Below are positions 1 to 9,602 of a stretch of DNA of 42,667 nt, in pieces; position 1 is the first letter of the stretch; each line of letters begins with the position of its first letter. Origin of the DNA: DATLMR01 sp035634255 (lineage in GTDB: Bacteria; Acidobacteriota; Blastocatellia; UBA7656). Under the pieces are notes generated by a model. That model worked only from the letters and a program-made list of their open reading frames with translations, searched no databases and was not told the origin of the DNA. Position numbers and translations under genes: made by a program. The stretch covers positions 1-42,667 of the forward strand of contig DASQDI010000123.1 in NCBI GenBank assembly GCA_035634255.1, given 5' to 3'.

Positions 1-1122
1 CCCCGCGTCGAGCAGGGCGAGGAGCTGAAGCTCAACAAGCTCGTCCCCGACCAGCACTTCACCGAGCCGCCCCCGAGGTTCACGGAGGCGACCCTGGTCA
101 AGGCGCTTGAGGAGAAGGGCATCGGCCGCCCCTCGACCTACGCCTCGATCATGACGGTCATACAGGACCGCGAGTACGTCGAGCGCAAGGAGGGCCGCTT
201 CAGGCCGACCGAGCTGGGGATGATCGTCAACGACCTGCTCGTCGAGAGCTTCGACGACCTCTTCAACGTCCAGTACACGGCCCACATGGAGGAAGAACTG
301 GACGAGATAGAGGAGGGCAAGATGCGCTGGACGCAGGCCCTCGCCGAGTTCTACGGGAAGTTCACGAAGGACCTCGAATCCGCCAAGGCGCACATGCGCG
401 ACGTGAAGCGGCAGGAGATCATCACGGAAGAGAAGTGCGAGAACTGCGGGTCGAACATGGCGATCAAGTTCGGCCGCTACGGGCAGTTCCTCGCCTGCAC
501 GAACTACCCCGACTGCAAGACCACGCGCGACATCCCCAAGGTCCACGACGAGGCGGGCGAAGAGGCGCACGCCGAAGCCGCCGAGGAGACGTGCGAGACC
601 TGCGGAAAGCCCATGGCGATGAAGCGCGGGCGGTTCGGGCAGTTCCTCGCCTGCACCGGCTACCCCGAGTGCAAGACGACCCGCAAGATCCAGAAGGGCG
701 GGAAGCTCGCCGCGCCCGACGTGGTGCTCGAAGAGCTTTGCCCCCAGTGCGGCAAGCACCTCGTCGTCAAGCAGGGGCGTTTCGGCCCGTTCACCGCGTG
801 CTCGAACTACCCCGAATGCAAGTACATCAAGCAGGAGACGACGGGCGTCTCGTGCCCCGAAGACGGCGGCGAGCTGATCGTCAAGAAGGGGAAATACGGG
901 AAGTCATTCTACGGCTGCTCGAACTACCCGAAGTGCAAGTTCGCCTTGTGGGACAAGCCCATCGCGCAGGCCTGCCCCGAGTGCGGGGCCCGCTTCCTGG
1001 TCGAAAAAGTGAACAAGGCGGGCGAGCGTTTCATGCAGTGCCGCGCGGAAGGCTGCAAGTTCAAGCAGCCGCTCCCGGACTCGCCTCCGGGGGACGAGGA
1101 CAGGACGAGGCTCACCGCGTGA
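1..1122 (+). CDS. topA: DNA topoisomerase I, C-terminal part (5' truncated by window edge)
   Basis: Type IA topoisomerase that relaxes negatively supercoiled DNA by single-strand passage. The frame is open from base 1, so only the C-terminal ~373 residues are present and the active-site tyrosine lies outside the window. The first ~50 codons hold the conserved end of the core, including 'EKGIGRPSTYASI', typical of bacterial TopA. A run of zinc-ribbon repeats follows (Topo_C_ZnRpt): CENC...CTNYPDC, CETC...CTGYPEC, CPQC...CSNYPEC, CPED...CSNYPKC and CPEC...CRAEGC. The fourth repeat lacks the second cysteine of its first pair (CPED), so it probably cannot bind zinc in the standard way. The gene ends at TGA 1120-1122 and is followed by a hairpin terminator. 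The identity is secure. Confidence 0.97.
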   Translation, partial: PRVEQGEELKLNKLVPDQHFTEPPPRFTEATLVKALEEKGIGRPSTYASIMTVIQDREYVERKEGRFRPTELGMIVNDLLVESFDDLFNVQYTAHMEEELDEIEEGKMRWTQALAEFYGKFTKDLESAKAHMRDVKRQEIITEEKCENCGSNMAIKFGRYGQFLACTNYPDCKTTRDIPKVHDEAGEEAHAEAAEETCETCGKPMAMKRGRFGQFLACTGYPECKTTRKIQKGGKLAAPDVVLEELCPQCGKHLVVKQGRFGPFTACSNYPECKYIKQETTGVSCPEDGGELIVKKGKYGKSFYGCSNYPKCKFALWDKPIAQACPECGARFLVEKVNKAGERFMQCRAEGCKFKQPLPDSPPGDEDRTRLTA

Positions 1123-1146
1123 ACCACCACGCGGTCTGAAGAGTCG

Positions 1147-1193
1147 GGCGGGTTTCAATTCGGCAGGGTTGGAACCCGCCTTCTTATTTCTTT
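1147..1193 (+). terminator. Rho-independent terminator after topA
   Basis: GGCGGGTT at 1147-1154 pairs perfectly with AACCCGCC at 1173-1180, followed by a T-rich tail (TTCTTATTTCTTT, 1181-1193). The 18-nt loop is rather long. The site lies 24 bases past the topA stop. It also covers a TTG at 1169 that would be the longest possible start of the next gene, which argues against that start. Confidence 0.7.
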
Positions 1194-1252
1194 ATGGCAT
1201 GACTTTGCGGGCCCGTCTCTGCTATAAAACCCCTGTTGAACTTTTATATCCG

Positions 1253-2419
1253 ATGACCTTTATGGTGAAGAAGCGTATAACGATCCTCTTCCTGCTGATC
1301 CTCACGGCCCTCGCTCTCTATCTCTCATTCATTCTCTTCAGACCTTTCCTGAAGCCCCTGCTGACGGCGGTGGTGATCGCGGTCGTCTTCTTCCCCGTGC
1401 AGGCGAGGATGCTTCAGGTCGTCCGGAGCCCGAGCCTCTCGGCCCTCTTCTCAACGATACTGGTGACCTCGATCCTGACCATCCCGGCGGTGATGCTGGG
1501 AGCGGCCATATTCAACGAGGTCACGCACCTCTACGAGTTCCTCGACCAGAAGAGCGAGCAGAGCGGGGGGCTCAGCCCTTTCCTGATGCAGACCCTCGAC
1601 CGCCCGCTCCAGTGGCTCGGGCAGTACGTCGACATATCGAAGATCGACGTCCGGGGCTACGTGGCGGGCCGCCTTCAGCAGATCAGCGGGTTCCTTCTGG
1701 GGGAGACCAGAGTCATCGTCGGCAACCTGACATCATTCATCATCAACACGGCGATCACCCTCTTCACCCTGTTCTTCATGTTCCGCGAGGGGCGGTCCAT
1801 GCGCCGCCGCGCCGCCGCGTACCTGCCCCTGCGACCGGACCAGGTCGAAAAGCTCTTCAACGGCGTGAGCAACACGCTCATCGCGACCGTCTACGGTGGG
1901 CTGGTCGTGGCGGCGGTGCAGGGCGGTTTGGTCGGGCTGGCCCTCTGGATTTTCGGAGTGCCGTCGCCCGTTTTGTGGGGGGTCGTCGCGGCCTTCTTCG
2001 CGCTGCTCCCGCTCGTGGGCACGGCGGCGGTCTGGATACCCGCGTCGATCTACCTGATGGCGACCGGGCACCCGGTCAAGGGGCTGATCCTGATCGGCTG
2101 GGGCGCGGGCGTCGTCGGCACGGTCGATAATTTCCTGCGGCCTTACCTCATCAGCGGGCGCGTGCAGATGCACACCTTATTGATATTCTTCTCGGTCTTC
2201 GGAGGCATCCAGCTCTTCGGTTTTCTGGGACTCTTCGTAGGCCCCGTCATCCTCGCGGTCACGTCCACACTCCTGAGCCTGCTCAGGGACGAGAGCCGAA
2301 ACTGGCAACAGCTATGGCTGGACAACTCCGACGGGGATAACGTCGAGCCCGCAGCCATGACGGGCGGGCCTGCGACCGCGCCTTCGGCCGAAGCTGATGG
2401 CAGGCCGCGGGAAAATTGA
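1253..2419 (+). CDS. AI-2E family (PerM/UPF0118) transporter-like membrane protein
   Basis: A 388-residue polytopic membrane protein of the AI-2E/PerM family. Members include the quorum-signal exporter TqsA and Na+/H+ antiporters, so the substrate cannot be named from sequence. An N-terminal hydrophobic pair ('ILFLLILTALALYLSFILF') precedes a soluble stretch with the motif 'LDQKSEQSGG', then several membrane spans. The typical late family signature is visible as 'GVVGTVDNFLRPYLI' and 'FGFLGLFVGPVILAV'. The frame is open further upstream to a TTG at 1169 inside the topA terminator. The ATG at 1253 (or 1262) directly before the first hydrophobic segment is the better start, although no clear ribosome site is seen. 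The C-terminal ~35 residues are a polar low-complexity tail. Confidence 0.85.
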   Translation: MTFMVKKRITILFLLILTALALYLSFILFRPFLKPLLTAVVIAVVFFPVQARMLQVVRSPSLSALFSTILVTSILTIPAVMLGAAIFNEVTHLYEFLDQKSEQSGGLSPFLMQTLDRPLQWLGQYVDISKIDVRGYVAGRLQQISGFLLGETRVIVGNLTSFIINTAITLFTLFFMFREGRSMRRRAAAYLPLRPDQVEKLFNGVSNTLIATVYGGLVVAAVQGGLVGLALWIFGVPSPVLWGVVAAFFALLPLVGTAAVWIPASIYLMATGHPVKGLILIGWGAGVVGTVDNFLRPYLISGRVQMHTLLIFFSVFGGIQLFGFLGLFVGPVILAVTSTLLSLLRDESRNWQQLWLDNSDGDNVEPAAMTGGPATAPSAEADGRPREN

Positions 2420-2504
2420 TCGCAAACGCGGTGCAACCCCTGGAAGGTTTTTGCAAACTAAGCATTCCGAAAGCTCCGGCCCCCATCAGTCCGGGAGGTT
2501 ATCC

Positions 2505-3461
2505 ATGCGGTTAATTATCGCCCTTCTCGCAGTCTGTTCTCTCGCCCTGTCCGGCTGTAATCAGGCGAGCAATCGGGAGGCTCAGCTCTCCGCGCAAAAA
2601 GCCCCGCAGGACCAGGCCGCGGCCGCGGGCCTCGGGCAGGTCTTTCAGCCGTCGTCCGAGGGCAGGGGCCGGTCGGACGCTTCCTCCGTGGTCCCGCTCT
2701 CTAAAGTGGACGCCGTGCATGCTTCGACCGAGGCGGCCCAGCATAAGATCATCCGCAACGCCAGCCTCACCATCGAGATCGACTCCCCCTCGAACACCCT
2801 GGGCGGCCTCACGGAGGCCGCGGAATCACAGGGCGGCTTCGTCGTCACGTCGGAGTCGAGGCAGAGTGACGGGCGCTCCCAATCCGTGGCGGCCCTGAAG
2901 GTGGTGATCCGCGTCCCTTCGGCAAAGTTTTACGACGCCCTCGAAAGGGTCAGGCGCGTCGGCGGGCGCGTCATAAACGAGAACATCTCGGGGCAAGACG
3001 TTACGGAAGAGTTTCTCGATGTCGAAGCCCGCATCCGCACGAAGAAGGCCCTCGAAGCCCAGTTCCTTGAGATAATGAAGCAGGCCAGAAGCGTTTCGGA
3101 CGCGCTCGAAGTCCAGAGGGAGCTTGGGGAAGTTCGGACGGAGATCGAGCAGCTCGAAGGCCGGCGGCGCTTCCTCGAAAATCAGGCCAGCATGTCCACC
3201 ATCACCGCCATGCTTCAGGAGCCCGTGCCGCTCGTGGCCTCCAACCCGGTGGGCTTCATGGGCGAAGTGAGGGAGGCGGCGGGCGACGGCATCGACATCG
3301 CGGTCTCGATTGTTCTGGGGCTCGTGAGGCTCGTGATAGTGATGCTGCCGATCACGTTATTCATCCTGCTGCCCATCGGCCTGTTCCTGCGAGCTCTCTT
3401 CAGGTGGTTCGTGGCGACGAGGAAGAGGGAGGCCGTCGCGGTCAACGCGGGCGGCGAGTAA
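2505..3461 (+). CDS. DUF4349 domain lipoprotein
   Basis: A 318-residue predicted lipoprotein. The ATG at 2505 is preceded by GGGAGG (2493-2498) at good spacing and begins a type II signal peptide with lipobox LSGC. The longer open frame from 2397 overlaps the previous gene and has no ribosome site. The central part has the DUF4349 hallmarks: 'KIIRNASLTIEI', a segment around 'LKVVIRVPSAKFYDAL', the 'DVTEEFLDVEARIRTKKAL' helix and a long coiled coil ('ALEVQRELGEVRTEIEQLEG'). A strong membrane span follows near the C-terminus ('LVRLVIVMLPITLFILLPIG') with a basic end. The protein would be anchored at both ends of its extracytoplasmic domain. The family function is unknown; a cell-envelope role is the usual guess. 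Confidence 0.85.
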   Translation: MRLIIALLAVCSLALSGCNQASNREAQLSAQKAPQDQAAAAGLGQVFQPSSEGRGRSDASSVVPLSKVDAVHASTEAAQHKIIRNASLTIEIDSPSNTLGGLTEAAESQGGFVVTSESRQSDGRSQSVAALKVVIRVPSAKFYDALERVRRVGGRVINENISGQDVTEEFLDVEARIRTKKALEAQFLEIMKQARSVSDALEVQRELGEVRTEIEQLEGRRRFLENQASMSTITAMLQEPVPLVASNPVGFMGEVREAAGDGIDIAVSIVLGLVRLVIVMLPITLFILLPIGLFLRALFRWFVATRKREAVAVNAGGE

Positions 3462-3582
3462 GCCCCGCCTCCGCCGCGGGCCGTCACTAGCGCGGACCAA
3501 AACCCCGACGCTTTACAATGACGGCGGGGCTGCTGTACCCTTGAGGCTGAGGATTTTTAACTTCCTTCGTCTCTTAAACCCT

Positions 3583-3588
3583 TATAAT
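3583..3588 (+). promoter_or_regulatory. Possible -10 element (TATAAT) of the PBP gene
   Basis: A perfect TATAAT lies 13 bases before the ATG at 3602. No convincing -35 hexamer is seen at 16-18 bases upstream. If used, the leader would be very short (about 7 nt), which agrees with the lack of a clear Shine-Dalgarno sequence before this start. Confidence 0.35.
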
Positions 3589-3601
3589 AGCGAGAAACGT
3601 T

Positions 3602-6148
3602 ATGCGCTCGATTAAAAATTTCAGGCCGTTCACAATCAGCCCCGGACATTCAGGCAACAACTGGTTGCAGGACTTCTTTCGCCGCTACACCTTCCTCGCC
3701 TTGGCGGGCCTTTCGGTCATAGCGGGCATGATGTTCGGCGCGACGGTCGCTTACCAGGCCAGCATGACCGAGGAGGCTCAGCAGGTCGCGGCCCTCGCGA
3801 CCTACCGCCCGAATCTGGTCACCCGAGTCCTGGCCGAGGACGGCAAGACGGTCGTGGGCGAGTTCTCACTTGAGCGGCGAATCCCCGTCACTTACGACCA
3901 GATCCCCGAGCGCATGAGGCAGGCCATATGGGCCATCGAGGACGACAGGTTTTTCCAGCACATCGGCGTCGACCCGATCCGCATCGTGACCGCCGTGGTC
4001 AAAAACGTCAGCACGGGGCGGAAGGCCGAGGGCGCTTCGACCCTAACGCAGCAGCTCGCCCGCGCGCTCTTCCTCACGCCGGAAAAGACCTACACGAGGA
4101 AAGTAAAAGAGATCCTCCTGTCGCTCCAGATCGAGCGGTATTACACGAAAGAGCAGATCATGGAGATGTACTGCAACCAGATATTTCTGGGCGGGGGGGC
4201 CTATGGGTTTGAGGCGGCCTCTCAGTACTACTTCTCGAAATCTCTGAGGGACCTGTCGCTCGAAGAGTGCGCGCTCCTGGCGGGGCTGCCGCAGGCCCCC
4301 AGCCTCTACTCGCCCACCCGCGACGAGAAGGCCGCGACCGACCGGCGCAACATAGTCCTCTACCGGATGCGCGAAGAGGGCTACATCTCCGACGACGAGT
4401 ACAACCGCGCGAAGTCGGCCCGCATCCACCTGAACATCACCCCCCAGCGCGACAACAACAACTCGATCTATGGCTACTTCGTCGAAGAGGTCCGGCAGGA
4501 GGCGGAGAACACGTTCGGCACGATGGAGACCCTTACGCAGGGGATGAACATTTACACCACCATCGACCACGTGGCCCAGCGCGAGGCCGTGCGCGCCGTC
4601 CGCCGGGGGCTCCATGCCTACGAGGACCGCCACGGCAAGCGGTGGCGCGGCAAGCTCAACAACGTGCTCGAAAACAAGGTCGCCAACGACCTGGCCCACT
4701 ACTCTCACCCGGACTGGATGGGCGATTACGCGGTCGGGGAGTACATCTATGGCCTCGTGATGAACGCGTCGGCGGCGGGCGCGGAGGTCCGGTTCGGGGA
4801 CTTCAAGGCGAACATCACCGAGGCGAACACGAAGTGGGCCGGGGGCGCGCCTTCGAAGCTCCTGAAGAAAGGCGACCTCGCGGTCTTCAAGGTCATCAAG
4901 GTCGACAACGACAAGAAGACCCTCGACGTGAACCTCGACCAGATGCCTTCGGTCGATGGGGCGCTCGCCTGCATCGAGTCGAAGACCGGGGAGGTGAAGG
5001 CGCTCGTCGGCGGGTACGACTTCTCGACCAGGAAATTCAACAACGCGACCCAGGCGGAGCGGCAGACCGGCTCCGTCTTTAAGCCCTTCCTCTACGCCGC
5101 CGCCATCGAGTACGGGTTCACGCCCGACACGGTGGTGAGCGGGGCGCCGTTCACCGACCCTTCGACCGGCTGGTCGCCGCATAACTATGACGGGGGCGCG
5201 GGCGGCGGGATGCTCCCGCTCCGCAACGCCCTCCAGTCGTCGCTCAACGTCGTGGCCGTCAGGCTCCTCCACATGATCGGGGTCGATAAGGGCGCGGAGG
5301 TGGTGAAGCGGTTCGGCCTGCCGAACCCGATGAAGCGCGTGCTGCCCTCGGCGCTCGGGGCGACCGAAGAGCCGCTGATCGACATGGTGAGCGCCTACTC
5401 GGCCTTCTCCAATTCGGGGACGCGAGTGCAGCCCCACCTGATCCGCCGCGTCACCGACTCGGACGGGAACACGCGGCAGGAGATCAACCCCGAGATCTAC
5501 AAGGTGATCTCGCCCTACGTCGCGGCCCAGATGCAGGACATGATGCGCGCGGTCGTGACGGGAGGGACGGCCGGGGCCGTCATGGGCAACAAGGAGCTGG
5601 CGAACCGCATGGTGTGCGGGAAGACCGGGACCGTCAACGATTTCACCGACGCATGGTTCATCGGGTACACGCCCTCTTACACGGCGGGCGTCTGGATCGG
5701 GTACCCCGGCGTGAAGCGGTCCCTCGGCAACAAGGAGGCGGGGGGCGTGGCCGCCCTGCCGATGTGGATTCACTTCATGGAGAAGTTCCTGAAGGGTAAG
5801 ACCAACGACAAATTCCCGAAGTCTCCGCCCCCGGATAAGGAGATTCTCGCGCGGCGCTCGGAAGCGGAGCGGGCCATACGGAGAGTTGCGGCGGAAGAGG
5901 CCCTCACCCCTCCCATAGACAGCATCGCCGACCAGGCCAAGGACGCCGCCAAGGAGGGCGAGGAAGTTAAGGAGCCCGGCGAGCGCCCGGTCCCCAAGAT
6001 GGAAGAGCCCGAGCGCGGGCTGCCCCCGAGGGTGAACCGCGAAGACCGGGGCCGCCCGGAACCGGACCGCATCCCGCCCCCCAAACAGAATGAGGATAAG
6101 GGCGAGAACGATAAAAAAGATAAGAAGAAACGCGGAAAGAACGGGTAA
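3602..6148 (+). CDS. Class A penicillin-binding protein (PBP1A-type transglycosylase/transpeptidase)
   Basis: Bifunctional peptidoglycan synthase of 848 residues that polymerises lipid II and cross-links stem peptides at the outer face of the inner membrane. One N-terminal membrane anchor (about 32-52) is followed by a GT51 domain with the catalytic glutamate in 'IEDDRFFQH' (E113), 'EGASTLTQQLARALF' (144-157) and 'MEMYCNQIFLGGGAYGFEAA'. An OB-like insert precedes the transpeptidase domain, whose three motifs are intact: SVFK (S491 nucleophile), SLN (547-549) and KTGT (674-677). The C-terminal ~110 residues are a highly charged, Pro/Lys/Glu-rich tail ending in a lysine-rich stretch and probably disordered. 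The ATG at 3602 is the first in frame. Which paralogue (ponA or mrcA) cannot be settled here, so no symbol is given. Confidence 0.96.
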   Translation: MRSIKNFRPFTISPGHSGNNWLQDFFRRYTFLALAGLSVIAGMMFGATVAYQASMTEEAQQVAALATYRPNLVTRVLAEDGKTVVGEFSLERRIPVTYDQIPERMRQAIWAIEDDRFFQHIGVDPIRIVTAVVKNVSTGRKAEGASTLTQQLARALFLTPEKTYTRKVKEILLSLQIERYYTKEQIMEMYCNQIFLGGGAYGFEAASQYYFSKSLRDLSLEECALLAGLPQAPSLYSPTRDEKAATDRRNIVLYRMREEGYISDDEYNRAKSARIHLNITPQRDNNNSIYGYFVEEVRQEAENTFGTMETLTQGMNIYTTIDHVAQREAVRAVRRGLHAYEDRHGKRWRGKLNNVLENKVANDLAHYSHPDWMGDYAVGEYIYGLVMNASAAGAEVRFGDFKANITEANTKWAGGAPSKLLKKGDLAVFKVIKVDNDKKTLDVNLDQMPSVDGALACIESKTGEVKALVGGYDFSTRKFNNATQAERQTGSVFKPFLYAAAIEYGFTPDTVVSGAPFTDPSTGWSPHNYDGGAGGGMLPLRNALQSSLNVVAVRLLHMIGVDKGAEVVKRFGLPNPMKRVLPSALGATEEPLIDMVSAYSAFSNSGTRVQPHLIRRVTDSDGNTRQEINPEIYKVISPYVAAQMQDMMRAVVTGGTAGAVMGNKELANRMVCGKTGTVNDFTDAWFIGYTPSYTAGVWIGYPGVKRSLGNKEAGGVAALPMWIHFMEKFLKGKTNDKFPKSPPPDKEILARRSEAERAIRRVAAEEALTPPIDSIADQAKDAAKEGEEVKEPGERPVPKMEEPERGLPPRVNREDRGRPEPDRIPPPKQNEDKGENDKKDKKKRGKNG

Positions 6149-6217
6149 GTGGCCCTCCCGGAGCGCATGCGCCCCGCCCGCGCTCCGGGAAAACGAGAGC
6201 ACTTTAATCAGGGACGC

Positions 6218-6709
6218 ATGTATTTATTCATAATATTCATCGTGATAACTCTGGCTGTCATCTGGTGGATCAAGAGCGAGCGGAACCTGAGCTTTAACGA
6301 GCGCCAGTATTTGAAACGCCGCGGCTACGAGGCCGAAGAAGCGCCCGAGCCGAAAGAGCCGGTGGCGAAAGACGCGCGCCTGCTCAGCCTGCTCGAATCC
6401 CTGAGCGACCTCTCGCCCTACTCCCGGCAGAAGGCGGCCGAGGACCTCTCCCGCATGTGCTCGTCGGGCCGGAGGGACCCGAGGATGTTCGCGTCTCTGG
6501 TGACGGCGCTCGACGACAACGACGCTTCCGTGCGCAGCGCGGTGGCCACGGCGCTCGGCAACCTGGGCGACGACCGGGCAATCGAGCCGCTCGAACGGCG
6601 CATCGAGAACGAGGAATCGATCCACGCCCGCGCCTCGGCGCAGAAGGCGGTCGAGAAGCTCGCGGCGGGCCGGGCGGCGAAGAATGCCGGGAAAGAAAAG
6701 GCGGTTTGA
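6218..6709 (+). CDS. Membrane-anchored HEAT-repeat protein
   Basis: A 163-residue protein with a single N-terminal membrane span ('MYLFIIFIVITLAVIWWI'). Helical repeats of the HEAT/PBS-lyase type follow: 'LVTALDDNDASVRSAVATAL' then 'LGDDRAIEPLERRIEN'. The open frame continues up to the preceding stop at 6148, but the ATG at 6218 sits at the start of the membrane span with AGGGA just upstream and is the likely start. HEAT repeats are protein-protein interaction scaffolds, so the partner is unknown. Position just after the PBP gene suggests, but does not prove, an envelope-related role. The C-terminus is basic and alanine-rich. Confidence 0.75.
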   Translation: MYLFIIFIVITLAVIWWIKSERNLSFNERQYLKRRGYEAEEAPEPKEPVAKDARLLSLLESLSDLSPYSRQKAAEDLSRMCSSGRRDPRMFASLVTALDDNDASVRSAVATALGNLGDDRAIEPLERRIENEESIHARASAQKAVEKLAAGRAAKNAGKEKAV

Positions 6710-6748
6710 GAATTTTTGAATCGAGTTCGGACTAAGAAGGCCCGAAGG

Positions 6749-8278
6749 TCACAGCTTGTCTTCCCCTCGGGCGTAATACCTGAAGGCCATCTTGGCGAGC
6801 TTCCACACCTTGCCCCACTCGATTGTCCCCGACTCGCCTCTTATCAACTGGTTGACGAGCAGGGTCCGCAGGTGTCTTCCTTCCCGCCTGAACATGAACC
6901 TCTTCGCGTAGGGCCGCGCGACCTCGAAGAAGTTGAAGGTCGGGTCCACCTGCGTGCCGATCCCTTCGAGAGTCATGATGGCCCGGATGATGTAGGTGAA
7001 GCTAGCGGGTATCTTGAAAGGGAACTCGTAGATCACCTCGGCGAGGTCGAACATCAGCTCCTTGAACTTCACCTCCCCGATCCTGAGGCTCAGGTACCGG
7101 TCGAACAGCATCTCGATTGTGGGCCGGAAGCGGGCCTCTTCTTCGGGCGACAGCTGGATGAAGCCCATCCTGACCATGTCCCCCACGAGGCCGTGAACGT
7201 CCCGCTCGACGATGTGGAAGAAGGCGTTGATCAGCTGCGATTGCAGCTCGACGGGCAGCCTGCCCACCATCCCGAAATCGAAGAAGGCGAGCCTCCCGTC
7301 GCCCATCACCCTCAGGTTGCCGGGGTGCGGGTCGGCGTGGAAGAAGCCGTCTTCGAGAAGCTGTTTCAGGTACGTCCGGGCCAAAAGCTTGACGACCTCG
7401 TGCGGGTCGCGCCCGGCTTCGCGCAGGCTTTCGGTGTCCGTCACCTTGAGCCCGTTGATGAACTCCATCACGATCAGCCGGCGGGAGGAGAAGACCTGGA
7501 AGATCCGCGGGACGTAGACCTCTTTCCAGTCCGCGAAATTCTTCCGGAACATCTCGGCGTTGCGGATCTCCGACTCGTAGTCCATCTCTTCGGCAATCGT
7601 GGACCTGAACTCGTTGAGTGAGCCCTGCCAGTCCACGCCCCGGACCAGGTTCGGGTACCGCTCCAGTATCCGCACCAGCTTGTGGAGGACTATGATGTCA
7701 AAATCGATGCGCTCTTCTATGTCCGGCCTTTGGACCTTGACGGCCACTTCCTGGCCCGTGCGCAGCCTCGCGCGGTAGACCTGCCCGAGGCTCGCGGCGG
7801 CGACGGGCTCCTCCTCGAAGCTCTCGAATATATCTTCTATCCGGGCCTTCAACTCCCGCTCGACAATCGCGCGGGCCTGATCGTTCGGGAAGGGCGGCAC
7901 TTCGTCCTGAAGCTTCGAAAGCTCCTGAATGTACTCGACCGGCAGTATGTCGGCGCGGGTCGCGAGCGTCTGCCCGATCTTGATGAAGGTCGGCCCGAGC
8001 CTGACGAGCTTCTCTCTCAGGGCCACGCCTTCGCCGTGATGCAGCTCCGACTTCGAGAGCTTCGACCTGCCGAACCACCCGCGCTTGTTGACGTAAACGC
8101 GCGCGGCGAATAGCAGGTATAGGTAGAGTATGTGAGCGAGGCGCAGGTAGCCTTTGAAGCCCGCGTCGGGCGGCGTCGCGGGCAGAGGCTCCGCCTGAAT
8201 TTCGACGGGCTCGCGCGTCGAGGGCGGTAGCGCCTGTTCGCCCACGGTCTGGATCGAAGTTGTCTCTTGCTTTTCCAT
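6749..8278 (-). CDS. ABC1/UbiB family atypical kinase
   Basis: A 509-residue protein of the UbiB/ADCK/AarF atypical kinase family, linked in other bacteria to ubiquinone or other prenyl-lipid metabolism. Visible landmarks are the family-specific KxGQ region ('FIKIGQTLATRADILP'), the alanine-rich nucleotide loop ('AAASLGQVYRA'), a catalytic 'FFHADPHPGNLRV' and the metal-binding 'FFDFGMVGRLP'. A hydrophobic stretch lies near the N-terminus ('HILYLYLLFAARVYV'). The usual C-terminal pair of membrane helices is not evident; the protein ends shortly after 'MAFRYYARGEDKL'. It is the last gene of a minus-strand run below tyrS, with a 103-base gap. The physiological substrate is not established for most of the family. 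Confidence 0.9.
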   Translation of the reverse strand: MEKQETTSIQTVGEQALPPSTREPVEIQAEPLPATPPDAGFKGYLRLAHILYLYLLFAARVYVNKRGWFGRSKLSKSELHHGEGVALREKLVRLGPTFIKIGQTLATRADILPVEYIQELSKLQDEVPPFPNDQARAIVERELKARIEDIFESFEEEPVAAASLGQVYRARLRTGQEVAVKVQRPDIEERIDFDIIVLHKLVRILERYPNLVRGVDWQGSLNEFRSTIAEEMDYESEIRNAEMFRKNFADWKEVYVPRIFQVFSSRRLIVMEFINGLKVTDTESLREAGRDPHEVVKLLARTYLKQLLEDGFFHADPHPGNLRVMGDGRLAFFDFGMVGRLPVELQSQLINAFFHIVERDVHGLVGDMVRMGFIQLSPEEEARFRPTIEMLFDRYLSLRIGEVKFKELMFDLAEVIYEFPFKIPASFTYIIRAIMTLEGIGTQVDPTFNFFEVARPYAKRFMFRREGRHLRTLLVNQLIRGESGTIEWGKVWKLAKMAFRYYARGEDKL

Positions 8279-8381
8279 CAGTACTCAATACGAAGCAAGC
8301 AGGCGGTCCGTTGCCACACGAAAATATTAGCACACCCCGCCGGTCACGCGCGCCGCCTGCCCGACTCGGGGCGTCTCAGTT

Positions 8382-9596
<1,215 letters not shown>

Positions 9597-9602
9597 CACG
9601 TT

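Noticed and set aside
435..1139. 234-residue frame overlapping topA
   Set aside because: Arginine-rich +2-frame shadow of the zinc-ribbon repeats.
3496..3530. CCCCG-a-CG / CG-g-CGGGG hairpin after the DUF4349 gene
   Set aside because: One mismatch and no U-tract; cannot be supported as a terminator.
4043..6202. 719-residue open frame on the minus strand
   Set aside because: It is the antisense shadow of the penicillin-binding protein gene; G+C-rich codons leave the reverse frame open. No family features.
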